A stretch of 64,000 bases of DNA from CATQHP01 sp965205595 (GCA_965205595.1 CBDBHI010000026.1:186001-250000); one strand, 5' to 3'. Shown: positions 27,331-37,662, numbered from the stretch's first letter. Notes: generated from the sequence alone by a model not told the origin. Numbers and translations: made by a program.

Positions 27331-28284
27331 ATGCCATTGATTGAACCGTTCCGCGGCATTCTGCCGGCGATGCAATTGCCATACCGGGAAGACCTCTCGA
27401 TCGACGAAACGGAGTTGCGGCGCTTCGCCCGCCGGCTTGCCTCGCACGAGGGTATTGGCGGACTCGTTACCAACGGCCATACTGGCGAAGTGTTCGCTTT
27501 GTCGGCTGACGAACGCGCCGAGGTGACTCGCATCGTCGCTGACGAGGCGGGAAAAACTGTTCCCGTGGTTAGCGGTATCTGCTGCGAGAGCGTCGACGAA
27601 GCGGCACGCCATGCCGAGCAGGCACAGCGCGCGGGAGCGCAAGGCTTGCTCGTGATGCCGCCCCACTACTGGTTGCGTTTCGGCATGCGTCCGAACCACG
27701 TCGTCGAACATTTCCACGCGATCGCCCGAGCGACCGACATCAACCTGGTCGTGCATATCTACCCCGCCTGGACAAAGGCAGCATACTCATCGGAGTTGCT
27801 GGCGGAGCTAGCGAACTTGCCGCACGTAACGACCTTCAAGATTGGGACGAGGGAGATGTCGAAGTATGATCGAGACATTCGGGCCATTCGCGCGGCGAAC
27901 CCGAAGGCAACGATTCTGACTTGCCATGATGAGTATGTTTTGGCGTCGATGGTGCAGGGCGTCGACGGCGCTCTAGTCGGTTTCGCATCGTTCGTCCCTG
28001 AGTTGCTAACCGCGTTGTATGCCGCCGTTAAGGCTGGAGATTTGAAGCTCGCCCAGCGTCTTCAGAATCAGATTTATTTACTGAAAGCGGTTGTTTACGA
28101 CCATGACGAGCCCTCGGGTGACGCTCACGCCAGGATGAAAACCGCGATGGTGCTGGCTGGACGTCTAAAATCCGATCGGACCCGTCCGCCAATCGAGACG
28201 CCGGACGCCGCGACTCGGGAACGCATTCGCAATGCGGTTCGAGCCGCGAACCTTGCGCCGGCGCAAGCCGCTGACGCCGCCTAG
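27331..28284 (+). CDS. Dihydrodipicolinate synthase / N-acetylneuraminate lyase family protein
   Basis: A 317-residue class I aldolase-type TIM barrel. GILPAMQLPYREDLSIDETE is the first strand; VTNGHTGEVFALSADERAEV holds the carboxylate-binding G-x-T-G-E motif; HIYPAW has the catalytic Tyr; and VTTFKIGTREMSKYDRDI has the Schiff-base Lys. True lysine-pathway DapA is usually a little shorter (about 290 residues). The context, between a hydroxyacid dehydrogenase and a TRAP transporter, argues for catabolic cleavage or dehydration of a keto-acid. The exact substrate is not readable. Confidence 0.85.
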   Translation: MPLIEPFRGILPAMQLPYREDLSIDETELRRFARRLASHEGIGGLVTNGHTGEVFALSADERAEVTRIVADEAGKTVPVVSGICCESVDEAARHAEQAQRAGAQGLLVMPPHYWLRFGMRPNHVVEHFHAIARATDINLVVHIYPAWTKAAYSSELLAELANLPHVTTFKIGTREMSKYDRDIRAIRAANPKATILTCHDEYVLASMVQGVDGALVGFASFVPELLTALYAAVKAGDLKLAQRLQNQIYLLKAVVYDHDEPSGDAHARMKTAMVLAGRLKSDRTRPPIETPDAATRERIRNAVRAANLAPAQAADAA

Positions 28285-28293
28285 CGGCACAAC

Positions 28294-29280
28294 ATGTCGC
28301 GCGCGGTCTCGCTGCTTATTGCCCTGGCGCTAGTTGGCGTTTCCTGCGGTGCGCCGCCAACGAGGACGGTAACGATCGGCGCGCTTCCACCGGGGACGTC
28401 ATGGTACGTATTTGCCGCGACTCTGTCAGAGCTTCTTTCTGAAACGTTGCCGGATGAAGTTCGCGTTGAGATCCGACCCCGAGGGGGAGGGGTGGGCAAT
28501 CCGATATTGGTCGACCGTCAAGAGGTTACGGTGGCCATCGCCCAAGCCGCGACGTCCGCATGGGCCACGGCCGGCGTCGAGGTTTACGATAAGCCTGCCG
28601 AGAATATTCGAGCGCTGGTCGGCGGCTTAAATTCCGTCTGGATGATCGGCGTGCTCAGTGAGGCCTACATCGAGCGAACCGGCAATGAGACGCTCGAGGC
28701 AGTTCTGACGTCGGGTGATGCGGTGCGCATTGTCGTGAAGCCGCGCGGCAGCTCGGTGCCGGCCTTCGTTGATCTTGCATTTGAAGCCTTCGGGCTAACT
28801 CGCGACGATATTCGTTCAAACGGCGGAAGTATCATCCAGGTCTCGGCGAGCCAGGTCCCGGGGTTGATGCGTGATGGCCGCGCCGATCTCTACTTCGAAT
28901 CCGGGGTACGCGGCCATCCAACCCTCACCGAGGTCGCCACCACCGTCCCCGTACGCTTTCTCGACGTGCCACCCATCGTGCGCAAACGGCTTGAGGGCCC
29001 CGGCGTCGAGCTCACGGAAATGCCGCTCTGGTTTCCTAGTCAAAAGAGCCCAGTACCGTCCGTTGATATGGGCACGGTGTTGATCGCCAACCGCGCGCTC
29101 GAAGACGACCTCGCGTACTTGATAACGAAGACCGTTTGCGAAAATCGCGAGGCTATGGCCAAAGCGCATAAGGCCTGGGCTTCGTTCGATCCTACAAATG
29201 CCTGGCGTATTGAAAAAACGGGCGCGCCGCTACATCCGGGCGCCGAACGTTACTACCGCGAACAGGGCTGGCTCGAATGA
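28294..29280 (+). CDS. TAXI-family TRAP transporter solute-binding protein
   Basis: A 328-residue exported protein. A hydrophobic leader (SRAVSLLIALALVGVSCG) ends in a Cys that could be a lipid-attachment site. The body fits the TAXI receptor family: VTIGALPPGTSWYVFAATLS, VAIAQAATSAWA, PENIRALVGGLNSVWMIGVL and VKPRGSSVPAFVDLAFEAFG. TAXI receptors bind organic acids or amino acids and pass them to a TRAP permease. The gene is 9 bp after the lyase and its TGA overlaps the start of the permease gene (ATGA at 29277-29280), so the two are translationally coupled. Confidence 0.88.
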   Translation: MSRAVSLLIALALVGVSCGAPPTRTVTIGALPPGTSWYVFAATLSELLSETLPDEVRVEIRPRGGGVGNPILVDRQEVTVAIAQAATSAWATAGVEVYDKPAENIRALVGGLNSVWMIGVLSEAYIERTGNETLEAVLTSGDAVRIVVKPRGSSVPAFVDLAFEAFGLTRDDIRSNGGSIIQVSASQVPGLMRDGRADLYFESGVRGHPTLTEVATTVPVRFLDVPPIVRKRLEGPGVELTEMPLWFPSQKSPVPSVDMGTVLIANRALEDDLAYLITKTVCENREAMAKAHKAWASFDPTNAWRIEKTGAPLHPGAERYYREQGWLE

Positions 29281-31133
29281 ATTCATCGGATTCGGCGCCC
29301 GCCGAAAAGTGGCGCCGGGCGATGGGTCTGACGCTGGGCGGGGCCTGGATTCTATTTCAACTCCTAAACCTTTTTGACCCGCTAGCGCCACTAGTCGCTC
29401 ATCCAATACACCTAACCTTTGCACTGGGTCTAGGGCTGCTTTGGAGACCACTCAGCGGGCCACGCGGAAGGGTGTTCGATGTCGCGCTGCTTCTCGGAGT
29501 GGTCGTCGTCGGCGGCTACTACCTCGTTTCGCTAGGCCGGCTTTCGAATCGTATCGATGGGGTCGACGAGGTTACATTCGTTGATCTCGTTTGCGGAATT
29601 TTGTTGATCGTATTACTGCTTGAAGCGGTCCGCAGAATAGTCGGCTGGTCGTTGCTTGGCGTCATCCTGGCGTTCCTGACCTACGCGTTCGTCGGGCCAT
29701 GGCTGCCTGGTTGGTTAGGTTTTTCCGGATTCGGGTTTATCGAGCTGGTCGAAATTCTCACGATGACGCTGTACGGCATTCTCGGCATAACCACCGAGAC
29801 TTCGGTGCAGTTCGTTTTCTATTTCGTGATGTTCGGTGCCGTCTATGGAGCGATCGGCGGTGGGCGCTTGCTAATCGATTTGACGTTGAGTGTGACCGGT
29901 GGCCGCCAGGGCGGATCGGCTCAGGCCGCTGTGGCGGCGAGCAGCCTGATGGGAGCGATCAGCGGAAGCGCGGTGGCAAACGTTTCAGCGACGGGCGTCT
30001 TCACAATCCCGTTGATGCGTCAATCGGGATACTCGGCGACGCGAGCCGCCGCTATTGAAGCAATGGCCTCGACCGGCGGCCAGTTGATGCCGCCGGTGAT
30101 GGGCGTAGCGGCGTTCGTCATCGCCGAGATGCTCCAAATCGAATACTCCCAGGTGGCGCTGGCGGGGCTGGCGCCGGCGGTCGCTTTCTACGTCGCGTTG
30201 TTTGTCGTTGTGCACCTGGAATCACGCCGCGATGGCGTTGGGCATCTCGATGCCGGACGGCGCATCGATCCGCTCGCGCCACGATTGCACTTGCTTATTC
30301 CTCCCATCGCGCTGATTGCGTTTTTGGTTGCCGGATTTTCGGCGTCGCTTTCAGCGACATTCTCGACGGGGCTCTGTGTCGTCGTTTGTTATCTACGCGG
30401 GAGCACCGCTTTGAAGCTACGCGACTGGCGATCGGCGATCGAAGATGGCTCGCGCCAGGCGGCATTGGTGGCGGCCCCGATCGCCGCAATCGGCGTGATC
30501 ATCGCCGTTGCCGTGCAGTCTAATTTGGCGCTGAAATTCTCCACACAGTTGATCGCGCAGGCTGGCGGAGGATTGCCCGGTGCTCTGGGCGTTATAGCGC
30601 TCGGCTGTCTGATCATGGGAGCCGGATTGCCGACGGTGGCCGCGTACATTATCGGCGCGATCTTGTTTGCTCCGGCTCTGATCGAGTTTGGCGTCAACGA
30701 GTTGGCGGCGCATCTGTTCGTGATGTACTACTGCGTGTTGTCAATGGTGACGCCTCCGGTTGCGCTGGCCTCTTATGCGGCGGCGGGCATTGCGGGTGCG
30801 AGTACGATGTCGACTTCGCTCGACGCATTTCGGCTGAGTGCCGTATCGTTTGTGATTCCGATAGCGTTCGTACTCGACCCGCGGGTGCTCGGGCAGGGTT
30901 CGGCCCTTTGGGTGCTGCTGGCGTTCGCGTCGCTGACGGTTGCGACGGCCGGCTGGGCCATTGCCTTGGCTGGTTGGTGGCGCCGACCTCTTCGACTACT
31001 TGAACGCGCCGTGCTAGCCGCTCTGGCGATCGCTCTGATCGTTTCTCCGACTGGAACCGGCGCTTGGGCCGCGGCGGCCATAGCGTTCGCGTTGGGGATC
31101 TTGTGGTTGGTTTTGTCGAGCCGTTCAACGTAA
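29277..31133 (+). CDS. TRAP transporter fused permease (DctQ-DctM type, 4TM-12TM)
   Basis: A 618-residue membrane protein with about 16-18 hydrophobic segments, as in the fused small and large TRAP permease subunits that pair with TAXI receptors. The DctM signature is clear: VTGGRQGGSAQAAVAASSLM then GAISGSAVANVSATGVFTIP, EAMASTGGQLMPPVMGVAAF, and GCLIMGAGLPTVAAYIIGAI in the second half. It drives sodium-coupled uptake across the inner membrane. The last gene of the operon; convergent with the next gene. Confidence 0.9.
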   Translation: MNSSDSAPAEKWRRAMGLTLGGAWILFQLLNLFDPLAPLVAHPIHLTFALGLGLLWRPLSGPRGRVFDVALLLGVVVVGGYYLVSLGRLSNRIDGVDEVTFVDLVCGILLIVLLLEAVRRIVGWSLLGVILAFLTYAFVGPWLPGWLGFSGFGFIELVEILTMTLYGILGITTETSVQFVFYFVMFGAVYGAIGGGRLLIDLTLSVTGGRQGGSAQAAVAASSLMGAISGSAVANVSATGVFTIPLMRQSGYSATRAAAIEAMASTGGQLMPPVMGVAAFVIAEMLQIEYSQVALAGLAPAVAFYVALFVVVHLESRRDGVGHLDAGRRIDPLAPRLHLLIPPIALIAFLVAGFSASLSATFSTGLCVVVCYLRGSTALKLRDWRSAIEDGSRQAALVAAPIAAIGVIIAVAVQSNLALKFSTQLIAQAGGGLPGALGVIALGCLIMGAGLPTVAAYIIGAILFAPALIEFGVNELAAHLFVMYYCVLSMVTPPVALASYAAAGIAGASTMSTSLDAFRLSAVSFVIPIAFVLDPRVLGQGSALWVLLAFASLTVATAGWAIALAGWWRRPLRLLERAVLAALAIALIVSPTGTGAWAAAAIAFALGILWLVLSSRST

Positions 31134-31247
31134 CCGACCGAGACTTGCACGACCTTGCGTCAGCCCCACAACGGTCGCGAAGCCAAGCGAGATGTTTTCA
31201 CGGCCGCTCACGCGCGCGGCTCAAACACTCTGTATTGCGGATGAGGC

Positions 31248-33431
31248 CTACCTGTTAAACAAGAACGCGTTCGAGTTCACTAGTGCCCAGAGTAAATCTT
31301 GTGCCTGCGCGGTGCGGCCCGGTTCCCTGCGCATGTACGTCAACGCTTGATCCATCTCGGCACCGGTTGGGAAGCGGCTGTAGGTTGCGAGATACAACTC
31401 TTCGACCAATTCGCGATCCGACTTGCCGCCGACAATTGCTTCGGCAATTAGACCCTCGGGATCGGCAATCGCTTCCGCCAGCGTGGGCCCATTCACGAGG
31501 TTCATCGCCTGCGGCAAGCTCAACTCGTTGCGCCTCTCGCACTCGCATGATGACTCGCGATCGGGACGACCGAACATGTCGAGGAAGCCGCCTTTGCCAA
31601 CGTGGGGATCGGGCAACTGCTGCGCGGTAAAGTCTTCGGGAACCTCAGGGAAGTTCGGCCGGGATCCGGTAGCTACGGTAATCGCGTCAAGCAGCGATTC
31701 CGCGGGCAAGCGCCGCGGTACGTAGCGCGAGAAATTCAGTTCGTCGCCCTCATTCCACTTGTTGGTCTCGATTCCCGTCTGATAAGTTCTCGAGGCGACA
31801 ATCGTGCGGATCAAGTGTTGCAAGTCAAACCCGCTCTCAACGAAATCCTGTTCAAGAGCGTCTAGCAATTCCGCGTTGATCGGCGGGTTCGAGCCGCGAA
31901 TATCGTCGACCGGCTCGATGATGCCACGCCCTAGGAAGTAGCTCCAAACGCGGTTGACAATCGCTTTCGCGAAGAACGGATTCTTCTCCGAAGTCAACCA
32001 TCCCGCAAGAGCCGTTCGACGATCTTTAAAGTCCGTAATCGGAGCAAAGCCCGCTGACGCTATCAAGTACTTGGCGTCGACAACTTTGTTGGTCTTGGGA
32101 TGTTTGATGTTGTTGTCGTCGCGCTTTAGGTAAACAATTTGCTCGTCGGAGTCGAAGCCCGGCTTCATACCGACGGCTGCGAAGAACGCTGAGAGTTGGT
32201 AGTACTGATTCTGCGTCCACTTTTCAAAGGGGTGATCGTGGCATTGTGCGCAAACCATGCGGACACCCAAGAAAACTTGTGTGGTCGTCTCCATCGCGAT
32301 CTTCGGGTCGTCGTTCACGCGGAAATAGTTCGACGCGGGCGTTTGGAAAGTACTGCCGACCGAAGTCAGAATCTCGCGCACGAAATCGTCGTAGGGCTGA
32401 TTTGAAGCGATCGCGTCACGAATCCACTGGCGGTACGCCCAGGTCCCTTTTTCACCCAGGTGTTTGCGGTTGGACTGCAGCAGGTCGCCCCACTTGAGCG
32501 CCCAGTGATCGACGAAGCCACGCGAGCGAATGAGCTGGTCGATCAACCGCTCGCGCTTTGTCGCGGATGAGGCGGTGTTCGCGAGAAAAGCACGAGTCTG
32601 TGCGGGTGTCGGAGGAATTCCCGTGAGGTCGAGGTAAATTCGACGGATGAAGCTGTCGTCGTTGACCTCTGGCGCAGGTTGAATCTTTAGCCGTTTCAGC
32701 TTGGCGTCAATATGTTTGTCAATGAAATTGTGTTGCGAAAGTTGTTGCCACTCGAAGCCCGGCTCGGGATTCAAGATGGTGATGGGGACTGTAACGAACT
32801 TGCCTTCGTAGCGAACCATAACAGCCGCTTCGCCGATGCGCTCACCATGCACCGAACCGTCGTCGTTGATCTTCGCGGTGCTCGTCAAGTTGCTAGCGAT
32901 TACAGCTTCGCCCGAGACATCGCGAGTCGAGCCGTCGCCATACTTCGCCATGACTTTGAGAACGAGGTCACCGCCGGGCTTCTCCATGAAAATCTCGGCC
33001 GGCTCGACGGACAGTTCGGCGACCGCGTCGAGGGCGGGTTCGCCGTATGGAGCGCCTTCTGATATCCATTTGTAGATCGTCTTGTAGTAATCCGAGTCGA
33101 CCTCGAAGCGGAGACCCCCTTCGTGCGGAATCTGCATCGCCGGCTTTGCGAGCATCAAGCTTTCGCCCGGAGCCGCGCGATTAAAGCGGCGCCCTGAAAC
33201 CTCGAACAACAGCGCGCGGTAATCGTACTCGGGGTCATAACCCCGCAACGACAACTTGAAGCCATTTTTGCCCTTTGCGGCACCGTGGCACGCCCCGCCC
33301 GTGCAGCCCGTGCGGTTCAACACCGGCATAATGTCGCGGATGAAGTTGGTTGGCCGCTCGGCGCTCACCGCTAGCGTTGGTAACAAGAGCCCCATCACGC
33401 AAAAGGCTAGGAAAAATTTGACGCTTTTCAT
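31248..33431 (-). CDS. Secreted DUF1549 / DUF1553 protein with cytochrome-type heme motifs
   Basis: A 727-residue exported protein (signal MKSVKFFLAFCVMGLLLPTL). An N-terminal heme-like motif CTGGACHG (CX4CH) is followed by a Big_2-like Ig domain (about 145-225), then DUF1549 (FIDKHIDAKLKRLKIQPAPE, DDSFIRRIYLDLTGIPPTPA, and MVCAQCHDHPFEKWTQNQYY with CxxCH), then DUF1553 (RTALAGWLTSEKNPFFAKAI, VNRVWSYFLGRGIIEPVDDI). The family is abundant in Planctomycetota, Acidobacteriota and Verrucomicrobiota; its biochemical role is unproven but it is linked to polysaccharide and electron-transfer functions. It is the last gene of a three-gene minus-strand set. Confidence 0.9.
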   Translation of the reverse strand: MKSVKFFLAFCVMGLLLPTLAVSAERPTNFIRDIMPVLNRTGCTGGACHGAAKGKNGFKLSLRGYDPEYDYRALLFEVSGRRFNRAAPGESLMLAKPAMQIPHEGGLRFEVDSDYYKTIYKWISEGAPYGEPALDAVAELSVEPAEIFMEKPGGDLVLKVMAKYGDGSTRDVSGEAVIASNLTSTAKINDDGSVHGERIGEAAVMVRYEGKFVTVPITILNPEPGFEWQQLSQHNFIDKHIDAKLKRLKIQPAPEVNDDSFIRRIYLDLTGIPPTPAQTRAFLANTASSATKRERLIDQLIRSRGFVDHWALKWGDLLQSNRKHLGEKGTWAYRQWIRDAIASNQPYDDFVREILTSVGSTFQTPASNYFRVNDDPKIAMETTTQVFLGVRMVCAQCHDHPFEKWTQNQYYQLSAFFAAVGMKPGFDSDEQIVYLKRDDNNIKHPKTNKVVDAKYLIASAGFAPITDFKDRRTALAGWLTSEKNPFFAKAIVNRVWSYFLGRGIIEPVDDIRGSNPPINAELLDALEQDFVESGFDLQHLIRTIVASRTYQTGIETNKWNEGDELNFSRYVPRRLPAESLLDAITVATGSRPNFPEVPEDFTAQQLPDPHVGKGGFLDMFGRPDRESSCECERRNELSLPQAMNLVNGPTLAEAIADPEGLIAEAIVGGKSDRELVEELYLATYSRFPTGAEMDQALTYMRREPGRTAQAQDLLWALVNSNAFLFNR

Positions 33432-33469
33432 AAAATTTTCTCTAAGACGACCGTCAGGCTTGTTCGTTA

Positions 33470-35842
33470 TTACTTAGCCACTGCTATTGTACGCCCGACT
33501 GCGACAACAAGCGTCGCGCTAACCGGCGTTATGTTGTAGGGCACGGCTTCTTTGTCGCGGCTCGCGAGCACCGATTTGGGCGCGATGGAAATTTGGTGTT
33601 CGCCCGGCTCAACCGCGTCGGCCGTGCAGGGCAGGGAGTAGGTGGCTGGAGTGTCGGCGATCGTAGCTGTCTGGCATTTTACGCCTAGAGGCAGATTTTC
33701 CGCCTCGACCACGACTTCGGATTCGAAAATTGCCTCGCGCTGGAATGCGCCGCTAATTTCGAAGGGCTGATTTGGCGTTACCGCTACTGGTTTTTCCGGC
33801 GCTGTAACTTGGTAGCCTTGCACGACTTCAATCGTGATCGCTGGTGAAACGACTTCTAGCGTTCTGCCGTCGCGCTCAATTTCAGTTTTGAGGATTAAGT
33901 CGAACGTCATCGCGGGCGTTCCCATCGTTGTGTTCAAATCGAACACGCCTTTGGTATCGCCCTTCTTGATTAGCGCTGAGCCCAGGATGCGTAGGTTGGC
34001 CACGGAGGGGCCGTTGATGAGCGAGACAGCCTCGCTTGGCCGGACGCCCGCATCGCGCCCCGTGAACTGCCAGCGAATGTCGTGCGCCATTCCTTGAATT
34101 GTGCGTAACCGTCGCGGCGTCAACGCCTCAAGTACAGCCGCCGCCGGAGCGGCGAGCCGTGCCTCGATCGACGATTCGTTCGAGGCAATTCGTAGCGGCT
34201 TCTGGCCTTTGCCCGCAATGCGCGTGATGACGGTTGAGCTCAGCGCCCGTCGCCGAATCGTCTCGCCCGACGGCAGCTGCGCCTCGCCATAAACAGTCAG
34301 ATTGAAGGGCCGCGGCTTCGCGCCCGGTTTGGAGGTAAGCGTGAGACGACCGGTCCGCGAGGTCCTCGCCGTCGTCATACCGCCGAACTCGGCGGGGATG
34401 TGGCCGCCCTCAACAATCACGTCATCGGGAACGCCTTCAACTACCAGTCGTACCGCGCCCTCATAGCCGCGGCGGTCCATCGTGACGGATAGTGACGTGC
34501 TGCCATCTTGTGGAATGTTCACGACCGCTTCGTCCAGCCGTAGAACAAAGTCGCCCGGCTGTTTGCGAGCCACCAGCCGATAGCCGTAGCCGGGACCGCC
34601 ACGGCCAAGCAGATCCTCCATGGTGAGGTCGATTCGCGAAACGCCCTTCGGCACCTCGAAGCCGATGTGCGGATCGCCAAACGTTTCGTCGCGTGCGCGA
34701 ATAAACGACAGTAATTCTTCAGGCTCCTGGTCGCCGGCCGAGCCTAGCTTCTTGCCGTTTTGGTCGTGGAGGGTGAGCAGTGTGTAGAGATGCGACGTTC
34801 CAAGTCCGGCGGCCTGCGTCTCGATCAACCACTCTTCACCTTCTTTAACGTTTAGCGAGTAGCGATCGGTTTCTCCAGTTTTCGAAATGCGTCCGTTGAC
34901 AACTTGCGAGTCCGCCAGTCGATGCGGGCCCTTAGTGGTTGGTTCGAGTTTCTCTTGTCCCTCGCCGCGAACGAACGGCAGTGGCAGCGAAACATTTTTA
35001 CCCGGAACGCGAACTCGGTCTCCAGTGGTTTCGACTCGTTGAGGCTTAGTCAACGAGCCGCCCGAAAGTTCGACGGCCACCTTTTCGCCACTTGTCCAAC
35101 CCAACGGAAATATCGCCTCAGCGAATTCCACGGGGCCAACTTTGAGGCGGTAGAAATTAGTCTTTTGCTCACTAAAGCGGGCGTCGTGAACTTCAACGAA
35201 GTACGTTCCTGAATTTGGGACCACGAACCGCAGCCTGGCGTCAGCCCCAACACCGGCGGCATCGTTGTTGCGTACCAGCGTTTTTCCATCGGCGTCAGTT
35301 ATGACAATTGCCGGGTCGATTGCCGACCCTAGGCGCTGCGACTCGACTTCGAAAGTCAGGTTGTCGCCCGAAGCAAGCTGCAGTCTATAGAGGTCGCGAT
35401 CCGCGCCGACGAGCGTTCCATTTACGGTGCCCGGCACAACGAGTGACTCGGCGTTCGGAGCGCTATCGTTCGCCGGTAGGTGCCGTTTGAGGGTCGACTC
35501 TTTTTCGACAGTCTCGGGAAACGATGAAACGCTGAACAGCAGAGTATTTGAAAGCCCCGCTTCCGACTCGACTTGCAGCGGGTAGGCGCCTACCGCCGCC
35601 TCGCCGTCGATTTCAAGCAAATATTCTTTGCCTTCGTCGGCGGAACTGAGTTGCGTTAGCACGCCTGGAATTTTCGAATGAACGGTCAATTTGCCGTCAA
35701 GCCCGTTGCCTACCAACGTCAGCCGGAGTGCTGTGCCGGCCCGCCCGCCCGGTGGGTCCACGCGCGTAAGCGCCGGGCCGCCCGCGATGAGTAGGGCCGA
35801 CGTGGCTAACAGAAGCAAACTGCAACGAAGCATGTTTGGCAT
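33470..35842 (-). CDS. Large secreted protein with pre-peptidase C-terminal-like domains
   Basis: A 790-residue beta-rich exported protein. It starts with a signal peptide (MLRCSLLLLATSALLIAGGP, from MPN) and an IPT/TIG-like segment (TRVDPPGGRAGTALRLTLVG), followed by PPC-like domains (DRDLYRLQLASGDNLTFEVE; NGTYF-like ends; GETDRYSLNVKEGEEWLIET). The C-terminal half has repeated Ig-like strands. Its partners are a WD40-cytochrome protein 4 bp upstream and a DUF1549/DUF1553 protein 38 bp downstream, a set often found together in Planctomycetota and Acidobacteriota. A longer frame to 36112 is discarded because it overlaps the upstream gene and lacks a signal. Function unknown. Confidence 0.85.
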   Translation of the reverse strand: MPNMLRCSLLLLATSALLIAGGPALTRVDPPGGRAGTALRLTLVGNGLDGKLTVHSKIPGVLTQLSSADEGKEYLLEIDGEAAVGAYPLQVESEAGLSNTLLFSVSSFPETVEKESTLKRHLPANDSAPNAESLVVPGTVNGTLVGADRDLYRLQLASGDNLTFEVESQRLGSAIDPAIVITDADGKTLVRNNDAAGVGADARLRFVVPNSGTYFVEVHDARFSEQKTNFYRLKVGPVEFAEAIFPLGWTSGEKVAVELSGGSLTKPQRVETTGDRVRVPGKNVSLPLPFVRGEGQEKLEPTTKGPHRLADSQVVNGRISKTGETDRYSLNVKEGEEWLIETQAAGLGTSHLYTLLTLHDQNGKKLGSAGDQEPEELLSFIRARDETFGDPHIGFEVPKGVSRIDLTMEDLLGRGGPGYGYRLVARKQPGDFVLRLDEAVVNIPQDGSTSLSVTMDRRGYEGAVRLVVEGVPDDVIVEGGHIPAEFGGMTTARTSRTGRLTLTSKPGAKPRPFNLTVYGEAQLPSGETIRRRALSSTVITRIAGKGQKPLRIASNESSIEARLAAPAAAVLEALTPRRLRTIQGMAHDIRWQFTGRDAGVRPSEAVSLINGPSVANLRILGSALIKKGDTKGVFDLNTTMGTPAMTFDLILKTEIERDGRTLEVVSPAITIEVVQGYQVTAPEKPVAVTPNQPFEISGAFQREAIFESEVVVEAENLPLGVKCQTATIADTPATYSLPCTADAVEPGEHQISIAPKSVLASRDKEAVPYNITPVSATLVVAVGRTIAVAK

Positions 35843-35846
35843 CACT

Positions 35847-37205
35847 CTATTCCGCCTCACGATCAGATCCTTCAAGCGGTACGGGAATGAACGCTTTTTG
35901 CTCGTCGCCGGTCGCGGCGTCGTAGAGTCGTACAGTTCCGTCAAAGCCCGCCGCCGCGAGCTGCTTGCCATCCGGGTGGAAAACAAGCGTGAAAATTCCG
36001 CCACCATGACCCTTGCATGTCGCGACGCGATCGCCGGTTTCCGAGTCGTAGATGGGAACCTCTGAACCAATCCCGCCAACTGCAACTCGCGAACCGTCGG
36101 GACTAAACGCAAGGGCGAAAATCTTGCCCTCCTGTTCTTCGAACTTACGAATCAGTGTCGAGTCGTCAGCGATCTTCAACGCTCGCGGACGGTCCATCGT
36201 GTAGAGATAGGGCACGCGATCTTCGCCACCAATCAACACGTAGTCGCGCCGCGGATGGCGCGCGATGGCGTAGAGCTTCTCACGCAGCAGATTGACGTTC
36301 TCGCGAAAGGCCCCGGAGTCCGCATCAGCTAGTTTCGCCGCGCGATCACGGCCGACGGAAACGATGCGCTTACCGTCAATTCCGTAGACGGTCTGCAAAA
36401 CCCAGTCTTCGTGATGACCGGCTTTGTAGAGCTCTTTGCCGGTCGCGATCTCTACCGCGCGTACTGTTTTGTCCGCCGCGCCAAAAGCGACAAACTTGCC
36501 GTCGGGCGAAATGTCTCCGGCGAAAAGTGTGTCGGCGGTAGCAACAAATGAGCGTACTTGGTTCTTTGACTCGACGTCCCAGACCTGCACTTCGCCAAAG
36601 CGCGCGGGCGTGCCACCGACCGCCACTAGCGAAGTACCGTCGGGCGTGAATTTTAGCGAGTGAATTTTGTCCGACCGTCCGAGCAGCCGCGCCTCGATAG
36701 CTGAGCCGTCGGCCTTGTGCACGATGATTTCCTTGAATCCGCCAACCGCCAGCGATTTGCCGTCAGGCGAAAACGCCATCGCAGTGATCACCGGAGCCTG
36801 CGTGTAGCTCGGAGGCTCTTTCGGAACCTGCGGTGCCTTCGCTTCCGCCGGCGTATCGTCTACCACGCCCTCATTGACCCAGCGGCTCAGCAACTCGACA
36901 GCATCTTCGGGTAGCTTAGGACCGCCCAAAGGCATCGCAGGCTCCATTTTGCCGCTGATCATTTGCACCAGCGGGCTGTTATCGGGAGCCCCCTTTGCGA
37001 CGGCGCTGCCGTGTTTCGCGCCGCCCTTGAGAATGCCGGCGTACTCGGTGAGCAGCAGGTTGCTCATCTTGCTCGAAGGCTGGTGGCAACCCGAGCAATA
37101 GCGCTGTATCACCGGGCGAACGTCGTTGTAATAGCTAACCGGGTCAGCGGCGCTTAGGTTGTTGGCAAACAGGGCGAGCGTCACGACGCTCAGAAGACAT
37201 TTCAT
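35847..37205 (-). CDS. Secreted cytochrome-c (PSCyt1-type) / WD40-repeat protein
   Basis: A 452-residue protein with a signal peptide (MKCLLSVVTLALFANNLSAA), then a planctomycete-type cytochrome c domain with one CxxCH site (VIQRYCSGCHQPSSKMSNLL), then about six WD40 blades (FSPDGKSLAVGGFKEIIVHK, FTPDGTSLVAVGG, ISPDGKFVAFGAADKTVRAV, FSPDGSRVAVGG, FHPDGKQLAAAGFDGTVRLY). It is the first gene of the set and presumably the electron-transfer or scaffold component. The start ATG 37205 is chosen for the signal peptide; the open frame to 37328 adds nothing recognisable. Confidence 0.9.
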   Translation of the reverse strand: MKCLLSVVTLALFANNLSAADPVSYYNDVRPVIQRYCSGCHQPSSKMSNLLLTEYAGILKGGAKHGSAVAKGAPDNSPLVQMISGKMEPAMPLGGPKLPEDAVELLSRWVNEGVVDDTPAEAKAPQVPKEPPSYTQAPVITAMAFSPDGKSLAVGGFKEIIVHKADGSAIEARLLGRSDKIHSLKFTPDGTSLVAVGGTPARFGEVQVWDVESKNQVRSFVATADTLFAGDISPDGKFVAFGAADKTVRAVEIATGKELYKAGHHEDWVLQTVYGIDGKRIVSVGRDRAAKLADADSGAFRENVNLLREKLYAIARHPRRDYVLIGGEDRVPYLYTMDRPRALKIADDSTLIRKFEEQEGKIFALAFSPDGSRVAVGGIGSEVPIYDSETGDRVATCKGHGGGIFTLVFHPDGKQLAAAGFDGTVRLYDAATGDEQKAFIPVPLEGSDREAE

Positions 37206-37660
37206 AGTGAAAACCGTGCGTCCATATTGTAACTCCGGCCGTTCCGAGGATATTGCTCGTTTGGCGTCGGCGGCTCGGAGCTTTTTCTCTTCACCCGTTG
37301 TGAACCCGCAATTCTCACCAGCCGACAACGAAGGCCGGCGATGGTTGTGTCACTACTTCGTTGTGGTCGACGGACTGAGAAGAGTACGACTCGGTGCGCC
37401 AACGTCGGCCACCGGCTATCGACGCGGCTCTCAGCCACTCTCGCTCGCCACTTGATGAGACAGGCCGGCCAATGCCGGCTGGCCCAGTGTTGTAGCGCCC
37501 ACACACCGAGCAATATGCAACGACACTTGTAGGACAGTAGGATTTCCGCGATGAAGCTAAGGGAACTCTTATTTCGCGTTAAGGTTCCGCCATGTTTCGC
37601 CATATGTAGCGCCCGCAATAAGATAGTTTCAATAGCATGCGAAATGTCGAAATGTCGTTC
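37206..37660. other. Gene-free upstream region between the WD40 operon and IS630 copy 1
   Basis: About 455 bp with no convincing gene. It must carry the promoter of the minus-strand WD40-cytochrome operon and the original upstream region of the CpaE-like gene, now separated by the IS630 element. No clear promoter hexamers or palindromes were picked out. Confidence 0.4.
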
Positions 37661-37662
37661 TA